From NCBI RefSeq assembly GCF_029215995.1, contig NZ_JAEMVB010000002.1, positions 62,001-126,000 of the forward strand: 64,000 nt of DNA, given 5' to 3'. Made by a program: the position numbers and the translations under genes. The stretch comes from Sulfurimonas sp. SAG-AH-194-L11. Lineage in GTDB: Bacteria > Campylobacterota > Campylobacteria > Campylobacterales > Sulfurimonadaceae. Under the pieces are notes generated by a model that searched no databases, was not told the DNA's origin, and worked only from the letters and a program-made list of their open reading frames with translations. Positions 1-9,741 of this stretch are shown here, piece after piece; position 1 is the first letter of the stretch, and every line of letters begins with the position of its first letter.

Positions 1-16
1 GACTTTGCGAAGTTGA

Positions 17-421
17 GATGGAGATTGTAATATCTCACGCTCAGTTCAAGTAAGCCTTCTTTTTTCTTTTTTTTCACTTGCATTAAATGCAAGTGAATAC
101 CTCATATCTTACAGATACCTTGTTAAAAATGCTATACTTTATAGTGAAAAACTTGAAGTTGCACATGCTATGCAAAAATGTGATGGACATCCATACAATC
201 CCATTATATTTGAAACACGCGATGATAAAAATCTTAAAAAAATCCTCTCTAGTAATAATGAAGAGTTTATAGAGTACATACATAAACTAGGTCTCTCTTT
301 AGAGCATACTGATAGTACAATAAATTTTGAGTACACATCAACAACTATACTCACACTCAAAACAAGATGCTTCAAAGTCGATTTTAATGATAATTTTGTT
401 AGAATTTCACCATTAAAATAG
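17..421 (+). CDS. Hypothetical protein, 3' part; open frame 17-421, ATG-initiated part 170-421
   Basis: Frame 2 is open from the stop at 14-16 to the TAG at 419-421 and reads ...LALNASEYLISYRYLVKNAILYSEKLEVAHAMQKCDGHPYNPIIFETRDDKNLKK...; no ATG/GTG/TTG before 170. It may be a frameshifted or edge-truncated gene. Confidence 0.5.
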   Translation, partial: DGDCNISRSVQVSLLFSFFSLALNASEYLISYRYLVKNAILYSEKLEVAHAMQKCDGHPYNPIIFETRDDKNLKKILSSNNEEFIEYIHKLGLSLEHTDSTINFEYTSTTILTLKTRCFKVDFNDNFVRISPLK

Positions 422-440
422 GCAAAAAGTAGGATATCAA

Positions 441-1580
441 TTGAAAATTGCAATCGTTGAAGATGATATTAATATGAGAAAATCTCTTGAACTCGCTATG
501 GGCGATTATAAAGAGTTTGAGATTAAAACATTTAAACATGCAAAAGACGCACTCAAAGGTCTTGATGATAGCTTTGATTTAGTCATAACTGATATAAATA
601 TGCCTGGTATGGATGGTATAGAGTTAGTAAAAGAGATAAATGGTCGCTATGAAGTCATCATCATGACCGGGAATGCTACACTCTCTAAGGCCATAGATTC
701 TATACACCTTGGAGTGAAAGACTTTTTACTAAAACCTTTTGATGTAGATACACTTATCGGTGCAATACAACGCGAAAGTAAGGTACAACAAGTCCAAAAG
801 GCTCTAAAGAAAATTAAAAAAAGCACTCACGGTTTCCTTGGAAAAAGTGATGCACTTACAAAAGTACTTCGTATCGCTGATAAAGCTTGTAAAACGGATG
901 CAAGTATTTTACTCTTAGGTCAGAGTGGCGTTGGAAAAGAGGTTTTTGCTTCATATATCCATAAAAATTCGCCGAGGGCTAAAAAGCCATTTATAGCAAT
1001 TAATATGGCAGCTATTCCCGATAACCTTATAGAGAGTGAGCTCTTTGGTTTTGAAAAAGGTGCCTTTACTGATGCAAGTGAAGCCAAAGCCGGACAGTTT
1101 GAGTTAGCAAATGGTGGTACTCTTTTCTTAGATGAAATAGCTGAGATGCCTTTTGGTGTTCAAGCAAAACTTTTGCGTGCCTTACAAGAAAAAGAGGTAC
1201 GACGTTTAGGTGCTTCAAAAAGCATAAAGATAGATATAAGAGTAGTATCTGCTACAAATGCAAACCTTGATGAGAAGATAAAAAATGGAGAGTTTAGAGA
1301 GGATTTATACTACCGTTTAAACACCATCCCTCTTCATATCCCTCCTCTTTGTGAGAGAAAAGACGAGATACTACAAATTGCAGAGGCAACTTGTAAAAGT
1401 AACTGCGAGAAGTATGGATTTGAGTTAAAGAGCTTTTCAAATGAAGCAAAATCAGAGTTACTTGATTACAACTGGCCAGGAAATATACGAGAACTTATCT
1501 CTGTAGTAGAGCGTTCAGTAATTTTAAGTGAAACACAAGAGATACAAAAAGATGAACTCTTTTTAAATGTCAGAAAATAA
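441..1580 (+). CDS. flgR: Sigma-54-dependent response regulator (REC + AAA+), FlgR-type, TTG start
   Basis: REC domain MKIAIVEDD...VITDINMPGMDG; Walker A LLLGQSGVGKE; sigma-54 contact GAFTDA; ends shortly after WPGNIREL with no Fis-type HTH. Adjacent to asd, as in Campylobacter jejuni. Confidence 0.8.
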   Translation: MKIAIVEDDINMRKSLELAMGDYKEFEIKTFKHAKDALKGLDDSFDLVITDINMPGMDGIELVKEINGRYEVIIMTGNATLSKAIDSIHLGVKDFLLKPFDVDTLIGAIQRESKVQQVQKALKKIKKSTHGFLGKSDALTKVLRIADKACKTDASILLLGQSGVGKEVFASYIHKNSPRAKKPFIAINMAAIPDNLIESELFGFEKGAFTDASEAKAGQFELANGGTLFLDEIAEMPFGVQAKLLRALQEKEVRRLGASKSIKIDIRVVSATNANLDEKIKNGEFREDLYYRLNTIPLHIPPLCERKDEILQIAEATCKSNCEKYGFELKSFSNEAKSELLDYNWPGNIRELISVVERSVILSETQEIQKDELFLNVRK

Positions 1581-1595
1581 AATATAGGAAATAAT

Positions 1596-2630
1596 ATGAG
1601 TAGAAAATATAATGTTGCAGTCGTTGGAGCAAATGGTGCAGTCGGAGAAGAGATACTTACACTTCTTGCACAAATCGATTTTCCATTAGAAAGATTAATC
1701 CCACTTGCGAGTTCTAGAAGTCTTGGTAAAAGTGTAGATTTTAATGGAGAGAGTTTACCTATAATCGAACTTACACATGATGTATTTACTGAGTATGGTA
1801 TTGAGATAGCTCTTTTTTCTGCTGGTGGCTCTGTAAGTGCTGAGTTTGCACCATCTGCTGTTAAAGCAGGAGCTGTAGTTATTGACAACACAAGTCACTT
1901 TAGAATGGATGAGAACACTCCTCTTGTTGTACCAGAAGTAAACCCAGAAGATATTAAAAAGTGGAGACAAACAGGAATAATTGCAAATCCTAACTGCTCT
2001 ACCATTCAGATGGTTCAAGCACTTAAACCCCTTGATGAAGCATATGATCTGCTTCGCGTTGATGTGAGTACTTACCAAGCAACTTCAGGTGCTGGAAAAA
2101 CGGCGATGGAAGAGTTAGTACACCAGATGCAAGCATTTTTTGCATTTACTCTAGCTGATGCTGAGCATAAAGCTTTTAACCAACAGATAGCACTGAATGT
2201 TATCCCCCAGATAGATGTATTTACTGAGAATGGTTATACAAAAGAAGAGATGAAAATGGTAAATGAAACTATCAAAATCATGCACAAAGATGTACACTTA
2301 AGTGCTACTTGTGTTCGTGTTCCTACACTGCGTGGTCATGCTGAAGCACTTACACTTACTTTTGATTCTGAAGTAAATGCAGACGAAGCACGAGAGGTCT
2401 TAGCTAAGGCTCCAAATCTTGTCATCCTTGACAAGCCCGATGAAGCACTCTACCCTATGCCTGCAACTTGTGTAGACAAAAATGAGACTTTTGTTGGTCG
2501 TATACGTAGCGATATATACTCTAAAAACATCTTACACCTTTTTGTAGTAGCTGACAACTTAAGAGTTGGTGCTGCAACAAATGCTGTCAGAATCGCTCAA
2601 AAGTGGATTGAACTAGAAGAAAACAACTAA
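1596..2630 (+). CDS. asd: Aspartate-semialdehyde dehydrogenase
   Basis: VAVVGANGAVGEEIL N-terminus; active site NPNCSTIQ; 344 aa. Confidence 0.95.
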   Translation: MSRKYNVAVVGANGAVGEEILTLLAQIDFPLERLIPLASSRSLGKSVDFNGESLPIIELTHDVFTEYGIEIALFSAGGSVSAEFAPSAVKAGAVVIDNTSHFRMDENTPLVVPEVNPEDIKKWRQTGIIANPNCSTIQMVQALKPLDEAYDLLRVDVSTYQATSGAGKTAMEELVHQMQAFFAFTLADAEHKAFNQQIALNVIPQIDVFTENGYTKEEMKMVNETIKIMHKDVHLSATCVRVPTLRGHAEALTLTFDSEVNADEAREVLAKAPNLVILDKPDEALYPMPATCVDKNETFVGRIRSDIYSKNILHLFVVADNLRVGAATNAVRIAQKWIELEENN

Positions 2631-2639
2631 GGAGATAGA

Positions 2640-3155
2640 ATGTTAGAAAGTATATTTGAGAGAGCCTTATGGAGTACACGTTTTATGGTGCTACTCGCTG
2701 TAGTATTTGGGCTTCTTGGTGCTGTTGCACTTTTTATAGTAGCGTCATTTGATGTTTATGACACTGCAAAATATGTTCTTTCCACCTATGCAAACCATCT
2801 TCATCCTGAAGCATTTCATGAGGATGTTGTTGGAGGAATTATTGGAGCAGTCGACTTATATCTTATAGGTGTTGTAATGCTCATTTTTTCTTTTGGACTC
2901 TATGAGCTTTTTATTTCCGATATAGATGTAGCAAAAGAGGATAAAACAAGGGAAAATAAAATTTTAGCCATTCACTCACTAGATCAACTTAAAGATAAAA
3001 TATCTAAAGTTATTGTAATGGTTCTTGTTGTTGGATTTTTTCAAAAAGTTGGACATACTCAGTATAACGGTGCATTAGATATGCTCTACTTCGCACTTTC
3101 TATCACCGCGGTAGCCGTTGGTTTGTACTTTTTAGGTAAAGTTGGGAAACATTAA
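2640..3155 (+). CDS. YqhA family (UPF0114) membrane protein
   Basis: FERALWSTRFMVLLAVVFGLLGAVALF with several TM segments; 171 aa. Confidence 0.8.
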   Translation: MLESIFERALWSTRFMVLLAVVFGLLGAVALFIVASFDVYDTAKYVLSTYANHLHPEAFHEDVVGGIIGAVDLYLIGVVMLIFSFGLYELFISDIDVAKEDKTRENKILAIHSLDQLKDKISKVIVMVLVVGFFQKVGHTQYNGALDMLYFALSITAVAVGLYFLGKVGKH

Positions 3156-3185
3156 TTAGTTAGAAAATAATTTTAAGGAAATTAA

Positions 3186-4226
3186 ATGGGTAAAATATTT
3201 GTAGATGCATGTTTTGGTAAAGAGACACCGTACACACCAGTATGGATGATGAGACAGGCTGGTCGTTATCTTCCAGAGTATATGAAAGTTCGTGCAAAAG
3301 CAGGAGACTTTCTTAACCTTTGTCACGATCCTAAAGCAGCTGCTGCTGTAACTATTCAACCTTTAGACATCGTTGGTGTTGACGCGGCTATTTTATTTAC
3401 AGATATTTTAGTTATTCCTGATGAGATGGGTATGGACTTATCTTTTGTTAAAGGTGAGGGACCGAAGTTTTCTGACCCTATTGAAACGCAAGCTGACTTA
3501 GATAGACTCATCGGTGGAGACGAAGCAGCAAGTAAACTTACTTATGTTTTTGACACTATCAAACTCCTTCGTAAAGAGCTTGATGAACGCGGTGACAATA
3601 TCGCCCTCATCGGTTTCGCTGGTGCACCATGGACTCTGGCTACTTATATGATAGAAGGACAAGGAACAAAAACTTATAACATCTGTAAAAAGATGATGTA
3701 CTCTAATCCTAAACTTTTACATAACATCTTAAGAGAAGTAACAGAAGTTTTAAAACTTTACTTAGAAAAACAGATAGAAGCTGGAGTAGATGTTGTTCAG
3801 ATATTTGACTCATGGGCAGCGGCTATTGAAGTTGATAACTATGATGAGTTCTCTTGGAGCTACATGGTTGAGATAGCTGAGTACATCAAAGCAAAGTATC
3901 CACATATCCCTATCATCATGTTTCCAAAAGGCATACCTGCATTTTATGACAAGGTATACGGAAACTTTGATGTTTTTGGTGTTGACTGGGCTACTCCAAT
4001 GGAGTATGCTAAAGAAAAGCTTGGTGACAAGTATGTTCTTCAAGGAAATATGGAGCCATGTCGTCTGTACTCCAAAGAGCAAACAACTGCTTCAGTAGAG
4101 AAAATCCAAAAAGTTATGAACTCTAAACGCCACATCTTTAACCTCGGTCACGGAATACTTCCGGATGTTCCAGTTGAAAATGCTAAGCACTTCGTTAGTG
4201 AATGTAAGCGTGTCAGCAAAAAATAA
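3186..4226 (+). CDS. hemE: Uroporphyrinogen decarboxylase
   Basis: [16 protein letters not shown] signature; 346 aa. Confidence 0.96.
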   Translation: MGKIFVDACFGKETPYTPVWMMRQAGRYLPEYMKVRAKAGDFLNLCHDPKAAAAVTIQPLDIVGVDAAILFTDILVIPDEMGMDLSFVKGEGPKFSDPIETQADLDRLIGGDEAASKLTYVFDTIKLLRKELDERGDNIALIGFAGAPWTLATYMIEGQGTKTYNICKKMMYSNPKLLHNILREVTEVLKLYLEKQIEAGVDVVQIFDSWAAAIEVDNYDEFSWSYMVEIAEYIKAKYPHIPIIMFPKGIPAFYDKVYGNFDVFGVDWATPMEYAKEKLGDKYVLQGNMEPCRLYSKEQTTASVEKIQKVMNSKRHIFNLGHGILPDVPVENAKHFVSECKRVSKK

Positions 4227-5154
4227 TATAATATTCGGACCTATAAACTCACGCCGTTTTGGCATGAGTTTAGGCATCGACCTCTCCCCGGCACTCAAAC
4301 AGTGTAACTTCGACTGTCTCTACTGCGAACTTGCTCCTGCCCTTACTATGGACAAACAAATCAATACTATAACAGTTGATGAAATTATAAACGAACTTAA
4401 AGCTCACCTCAACTCTAAGATAGATGTCATCACCCTTACCGCGAATGGAGAACCAACTCTTTATCCACAGTTGAGTGAACTTATAGACGCCATCGATACA
4501 GTTAAGGGTAAAACTGAGACACTCATCCTTACAAATAGTGCAACACTTGTAGACCCAAATGTTTATAAAGCACTTTTAAAACTAGACCAAGTAAAACTCT
4601 CCCTTGACGCTATAAGTCCTGATATTTTTAAAAAGATAGACAGACCGCATGAGAGCATAAAAGTAGAAGATATAGTTGAGTGTGTTATAGCCTTTTCTAA
4701 AGAGTATAAAGGCAAACTCTTTATTGAGATTCTTTTTGTACATGAGTTAAATAACACAAAAGAAGAGATACAAAAGCTCAATAATGTTTTACTTGATGTA
4801 AATGCTTTAAGAATTGACCTAGGGACTATAGACAGACCTCCTGCTTATCCTGTTATGGGTATCAGTTATAAAGAGCTTCACACTATAGCCATGGCGTTTG
4901 ACACCGCACTTCCTATACACATAGCTTCGAGAATACATGCAGAACCAAACAATGCTTACTATAGTGATAAAGAGATACTCAACACTTTAGATAAACGCCC
5001 TCTCACTCGTGAAGATACAAAACTACTTTTTGATGAACCAACTCAGATAAGTTTAGAGCGACTTATCAAAGATGGTGAGGTAAGTGTGAAGTCTGTAAGT
5101 AATTTAGAGTTTTTACTACCGAGTGAAAATTTAAAAAGAAAGAGAAACAAATGA
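4210..5154 (+). CDS. Radical SAM protein (COG0731-like)
   Basis: [35 protein letters not shown]: CxxxxxCxxC-like radical SAM cluster. In-frame GTG at 4210 is the likelier start; the track starts at 4165. Confidence 0.8.
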   Translation: MSAKNNIIFGPINSRRFGMSLGIDLSPALKQCNFDCLYCELAPALTMDKQINTITVDEIINELKAHLNSKIDVITLTANGEPTLYPQLSELIDAIDTVKGKTETLILTNSATLVDPNVYKALLKLDQVKLSLDAISPDIFKKIDRPHESIKVEDIVECVIAFSKEYKGKLFIEILFVHELNNTKEEIQKLNNVLLDVNALRIDLGTIDRPPAYPVMGISYKELHTIAMAFDTALPIHIASRIHAEPNNAYYSDKEILNTLDKRPLTREDTKLLFDEPTQISLERLIKDGEVSVKSVSNLEFLLPSENLKRKRNK

Positions 5155-5783
5155 CATCTTATGAAAACCTAGAGTTAGAAAACATCTTTATCCCTGCAAA
5201 GACACCATCAAAAAAACTGATGATTATTTTACATGGTCGTGGAGATTCAAGTGAAGGATTTGTAGGTTTTCCTCCATTTTTAGCCCTTGATGACATGAAC
5301 TACATACTTTTTGATGCACCTTTTGAGTACTTCACAGGTCACTCATGGTACCAACTTCCACCAGACCAACTCCCTGGAATTGCTTACTCATCAACGCTAC
5401 TCACAAAAGATTTAGACACTCTTTTTGAGAATGATTTTAATGCAAATGAGAGTTTTTTATTTGGTTTTTCTCAAGGCGCACTCCTTACATTTGAGTTTGG
5501 AGCAAGATACCATAAAGTTTTAGCAGGTTATATCGCCATAAGCGGATATATATATGACACGACTACACTACTAGAAGAGATGAACCCTGATGTAAATACA
5601 GGAAACTGGTTATGCACACACGGAACTAGCGATCCCGTTCTTCCTTACGAAACATCTAAAGAGCAGGTTAAACAACTGCAAGATGGTGGTTTTGAGATAG
5701 AGTTTGTTACTTATGACAAAGACCATAGTATAGACAGAGATGAGTTAAGTATGATTTCTGAGTGGATTAAAAAGAGAAAGTAA
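5151..5783 (+). CDS. Alpha/beta hydrolase (phospholipase/carboxylesterase-like)
   Basis: LMIILHGRGDS oxyanion region; nucleophile elbow GFSQGALL; overlaps the upstream stop by 4 nt. Confidence 0.75.
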   Translation: MTSYENLELENIFIPAKTPSKKLMIILHGRGDSSEGFVGFPPFLALDDMNYILFDAPFEYFTGHSWYQLPPDQLPGIAYSSTLLTKDLDTLFENDFNANESFLFGFSQGALLTFEFGARYHKVLAGYIAISGYIYDTTTLLEEMNPDVNTGNWLCTHGTSDPVLPYETSKEQVKQLQDGGFEIEFVTYDKDHSIDRDELSMISEWIKKRK

Positions 5784-5794
5784 TTTCGTGCTAA

Positions 5795-5821
5795 ACATAT
5801 ACTTAGCTTTTAAGTGTATGT
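5795..5821 (+). terminator. Putative terminator hairpin after the hydrolase gene
   Basis: ACATATACTTA (5795-5805) pairs with TAAGTGTATGT (5811-5821), one G-T pair, 5-nt loop, 11 nt after the stop codon; only a weak T-rich tail. Confidence 0.4.
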
Positions 5822-5836
5822 CTTCATTTTATACTA

Positions 5837-5858
5837 ATATCTCTTTTGCTAGAGATAT
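5837..5858. promoter_or_regulatory. Perfect inverted repeat upstream of the restriction-methylase gene
   Basis: ATATCTCT-tttgct-AGAGATAT, about 77 bp before the GTG start at 5935. Confidence 0.35.
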
Positions 5859-5934
5859 CAAAGTAACATAAATAATAAGATTAAAACCTTCATTTAGATA
5901 GAATAAAATACAAACTTATTTCAGAGGATAAAAA

Positions 5935-8900
5935 GTGCCAATAATGCTATCTCCAAAAGATGTTATTAAAAAATCATATTTAAAACAAAAACTGACAGAT
6001 AAAGAGTTTGAAGGGTTTAAAGAACATTTTGAAAGCTTCCAAAAAGAAACAAATGAAAATGAATCTGAAGAGTATAATAAAAACCTAATCACGGAATTTT
6101 TAAATAATATTGGCTACGCAAATACTTATAAAATAAACACATCCGGTAGAGTAGATTTAGCTATTTATAAAAATAATATTCCTGAAGTCCTCATAGAAGC
6201 TAAAAGTTTAAAAAATAAATCTGAAATGATAAAGCATGATAATCTTAATAAAAAATCACTTCAAGAAGCTGTTTTATATTATATGCGAGAAAAAATTAAA
6301 CATAAAAACTTTAATATTCGGCATATTATTATTACCAATAATATTGAATGGTTTATATTTGATGCAACTGAGATAAATAGGATTGCAACAAATAAAAGAG
6401 TAGAAAAACTTTATAATGATTTTGAAATAGAGAAAACTCTTTTTTCACAAAAAACAGATGAATTTTATAAGCATTTAGGAATTATATTACAAGATGATGA
6501 TCTCTTGAAAAATATAAAATTTGCAAGATTTTACTTAAAAGATAAGCAAACAAATACACAACTGAAATATATTTATAAACTCTTATCACCTACACATCTT
6601 TTAAAACTGTATAGCGAAGATGATTCGAACACTTTAAATAAAAACTTCTATTATGAGTTACTACATATTATGGGTTTAGAAGAGACAAAAGAGGGAAGTA
6701 AAAAAGTTATAGGTAGAAAGTCTAAATTATTAAGAGATGATGGTTCTTTACTAGAAAGTACTATTTTAAAGCTGAAAATTGAACATGATATTAGCAATGA
6801 AGGTAAGCTTTTTGAAACAGCACTAGAGCTGAACATCACATGGTTAAATAGGATTTTATTTTTAAAGTTACTAGAAGCAAGACTTTTAACTATTCATAAT
6901 GGAAAATATCCAAAGTTTTTATCTTATGAAGTTATAGATGATTTTGATAAGCTTAACACCCTCTTTTTTGAAATCCTTGCTCGTAGAATAAATGAAAGAG
7001 AATCTATAAGAATAGAAGAGTTTAAAAACATACCTTATCTTAACTCTTCACTTTTTGAAATAACTCCATTAGAAAGAAAGTATCTCAAGATAAGCGAACT
7101 TAAAAATAATACCATACTTCAAAAGTCTTCAAAAACAATCTTAAAATCCCAAAGCAATGAACTCAGCAGTATTGAGTACTTACTAAAATTTTTAAATGCT
7201 TATGATTTTGGTAGTAATGAAAAAGATGAGTTTAAGGATGAGCATAACACACTTATAAATTCATCTGTTCTTGGTTTAATTTTTGAAAAACTCAATGGTT
7301 ACAAAGATGGAAGTTTTTTCACTCCATCTTTTGTGACGATGTATATGACAAAAGAGAGTATTAGAAAAACAGTTCTTGAAAAGTTCAACAAATATTTTAA
7401 GATTCAAGCTGAAAACTTTCATGAATTGAAAAACTACTGTGAAGCAAACTTTTATAAAGATGAATTTTTAACAAAAGCCAATGACATTGTAAATAGTATT
7501 ACTATTGTCGACCCTGCTGTAGGGAGTGGACATTTTCTAGTATCTGCACTTAATGAACTTTTAAGTATCAAGTCTGAACTCAAAATCTTAAAAGGTCTTA
7601 ATCATATTCAAATAACCAATGAAAATGATGAACTCTACATTGAAACACAAGATGGTTTTTTTGAGTATACACAAACAAAAGAAGCTACTTTTTTAAAAGA
7701 GACTCAAAATATTCAAGAGCTAATATTTAACGAAAAACTCCACATCATAGAAAATCAACTCTTTGGAGTAGACATAAACATAAACTCTGTAAAGATAACA
7801 CAACTTAGACTTTGGATAGAACTTCTTAAAGAGAGTTATTATGATGAAAACAATGAACTTGTTACACTTCCAAATATTGATATCAACATTAAAACTGGAA
7901 ACTCACTTGTTAGTAAATACCCTCTCAAAGATAGTGAAACTAAAAATCCACTTTTAAAAGAGAAGTTAAATGATTACAAGAAGTATGTTAAATGGTATAA
8001 AGAAACAAATGATAAGGCTATTAAAAAAGAAGTAGTTGGCAAAATTGAAGATATTAAAAAGAGCTTCTCTCAAAAGTTAAAAGATGGCTCACCTGAGCTT
8101 ACTGAGTTTAAGAAGCTTATTCAAGGTTTTCAGCCTAAGGACAAAAAAAAGTATATCAAAGGTTATATAGAGCAGTTCGGGTTTAAAGGTTTAAGCGAAG
8201 AGATTATTATAAACTTTTCCAAACAAGAACATTGCATCTTATATGCTCGTTTTGGTAAAGAGTTCAACCCTAATAATACTTCTTTATTTGGTGATGAGAT
8301 AAAACTTACAGCTAAAGAGAAAAAAACTCAAAAAACTCAAGCAACAGCACTGCTTAAAAAAATAAATAAAAAATATGAAATCATAAAAGAGTTTGAGGAT
8401 GCTGAAATCTTTGAAAACTCTTTTGAGTGGCGTTTTGAATTTCCTGAAGTTTTAGATGAGGATGGGGAGTTTGTTGGTTTTGATATTGTTATTGGGAATC
8501 CTCCTTATGGTGCTGGTTTAGACGATAAGACAAAAACATATTATAAAAAACAATATGAAAATGTTCATATGCGAACTATTGATACTTTTAACTATTTTAT
8601 TTCAATGTCATCAAATCTTTTAAAAGATGAAGCATATCTCTCTTTTATCATTCCAAATAATTTTTTGTATCAAAATGAGTATGAAAAAACTAGAGAATAT
8701 TTACTTACACAATTTATAATGCAAGAGGCTATAAACCTTGGAGATAATGTGTTTGATGATGCTAATGTCCCTACATGTATAGTAGAGTGTAAAAATGGCA
8801 CAATAGCAAATAATTATAATTTTAACTATTGTGATATTAGACATTCAAAAGATAAACTAAAAGCATTTGAAAATCTAAGCTTTGAAATTTACAATAAAGA

Positions 8901-9741
8901 TTCTATGTTAAGTATTCCTTCTTATACATTCGGAATAAGCCCTCTAACTATTGAACTTATAAAAAAAGTGAAAGAGAAATCATATCTCATTGATGATATA
9001 GCCTTAGAAGTAGCAAGTGGTATCTCAACAGGTGGAGATAAAGTTTTTAGAGTCTCCCAAGAGTTTGTAAATAAAAATGAACTTGAAACTGATATTTTAG
9101 AAAATGTTTTAGTTGGAAGAGAGATAAATAAGTATGTGATTAATGATACTGAACATCAATTAATTTATACAACTAAAAATGTAGAAATAGAAAAGCATCC
9201 ATCTATATTGAATTATCTTAATAATTTTGAAGAAAAATTAAGTAATAAAAGAGAAACAAAAAAAGGAACTTTACCTTGGTGGTGTTTACATTGGTCAAGA
9301 TACAAAGAACTTTTCACAGAAGAGAAAATACTCTTACGACAAACAGCAGATAGTGTTATAGCAACTTATGATGATAAAGGGTATTTTGCTTTAAATAGTC
9401 TTTTAGTTTTCAAAATTGATTCAAAGTTTGACATAGATTATAAATTTGCCTTGAGTATTTTAAACTCCAAACTAACAACTTTTATCTATAAAAACTATAC
9501 GGGAGAAGATGGTCGTGACTTTGCAGAAGTTAAACCAAAGAATATTAGAAAGCTTTATATCCCAAAAGTTGATAAAAGTATACAAGATGAGTTTGTAAAA
9601 ATTGTAAATAAAATTTTAGAACTAAAAAAACAAAATAAAAATAGTTCCAAGCTAGAGTGTTTGATAGATAAAAAAGTTTATTCCTTATATGACCTTGATG
9701 AAGAAGAGATAAACCTTATAGAGAGTGCTTATAATGGATAA
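5935..9741 (+). CDS. Type IIG-like restriction-modification enzyme: N-terminal PD-(D/E)xK-like region, N6-adenine methylase (Eco57I-like) and C-terminal TaqI-like specificity region; GTG start
   Basis: Candidate nuclease motif GRVDLAIYKNNIPEVLIEAK; SAM motif I DPAVGSGHF (codons from 7510); catalytic NPPY (8497-8508); 1268 aa. Confidence 0.85.
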   Translation: MPIMLSPKDVIKKSYLKQKLTDKEFEGFKEHFESFQKETNENESEEYNKNLITEFLNNIGYANTYKINTSGRVDLAIYKNNIPEVLIEAKSLKNKSEMIKHDNLNKKSLQEAVLYYMREKIKHKNFNIRHIIITNNIEWFIFDATEINRIATNKRVEKLYNDFEIEKTLFSQKTDEFYKHLGIILQDDDLLKNIKFARFYLKDKQTNTQLKYIYKLLSPTHLLKLYSEDDSNTLNKNFYYELLHIMGLEETKEGSKKVIGRKSKLLRDDGSLLESTILKLKIEHDISNEGKLFETALELNITWLNRILFLKLLEARLLTIHNGKYPKFLSYEVIDDFDKLNTLFFEILARRINERESIRIEEFKNIPYLNSSLFEITPLERKYLKISELKNNTILQKSSKTILKSQSNELSSIEYLLKFLNAYDFGSNEKDEFKDEHNTLINSSVLGLIFEKLNGYKDGSFFTPSFVTMYMTKESIRKTVLEKFNKYFKIQAENFHELKNYCEANFYKDEFLTKANDIVNSITIVDPAVGSGHFLVSALNELLSIKSELKILKGLNHIQITNENDELYIETQDGFFEYTQTKEATFLKETQNIQELIFNEKLHIIENQLFGVDININSVKITQLRLWIELLKESYYDENNELVTLPNIDINIKTGNSLVSKYPLKDSETKNPLLKEKLNDYKKYVKWYKETNDKAIKKEVVGKIEDIKKSFSQKLKDGSPELTEFKKLIQGFQPKDKKKYIKGYIEQFGFKGLSEEIIINFSKQEHCILYARFGKEFNPNNTSLFGDEIKLTAKEKKTQKTQATALLKKINKKYEIIKEFEDAEIFENSFEWRFEFPEVLDEDGEFVGFDIVIGNPPYGAGLDDKTKTYYKKQYENVHMRTIDTFNYFISMSSNLLKDEAYLSFIIPNNFLYQNEYEKTREYLLTQFIMQEAINLGDNVFDDANVPTCIVECKNGTIANNYNFNYCDIRHSKDKLKAFENLSFEIYNKDSMLSIPSYTFGISPLTIELIKKVKEKSYLIDDIALEVASGISTGGDKVFRVSQEFVNKNELETDILENVLVGREINKYVINDTEHQLIYTTKNVEIEKHPSILNYLNNFEEKLSNKRETKKGTLPWWCLHWSRYKELFTEEKILLRQTADSVIATYDDKGYFALNSLLVFKIDSKFDIDYKFALSILNSKLTTFIYKNYTGEDGRDFAEVKPKNIRKLYIPKVDKSIQDEFVKIVNKILELKKQNKNSSKLECLIDKKVYSLYDLDEEEINLIESAYNG

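Noticed and set aside
75-95. Palindrome CACTTGCAT-taa-ATGCAAGTG as an intrinsic terminator
   Set aside because: The T-run lies upstream of the hairpin on the + strand and becomes an A-run downstream on the minus strand, so it fits neither direction.
139-453. 104-aa minus-strand ORF at the left edge
   Set aside because: Overlaps the better-supported + frame (17-421) and the start of flgR; no recognised motif.
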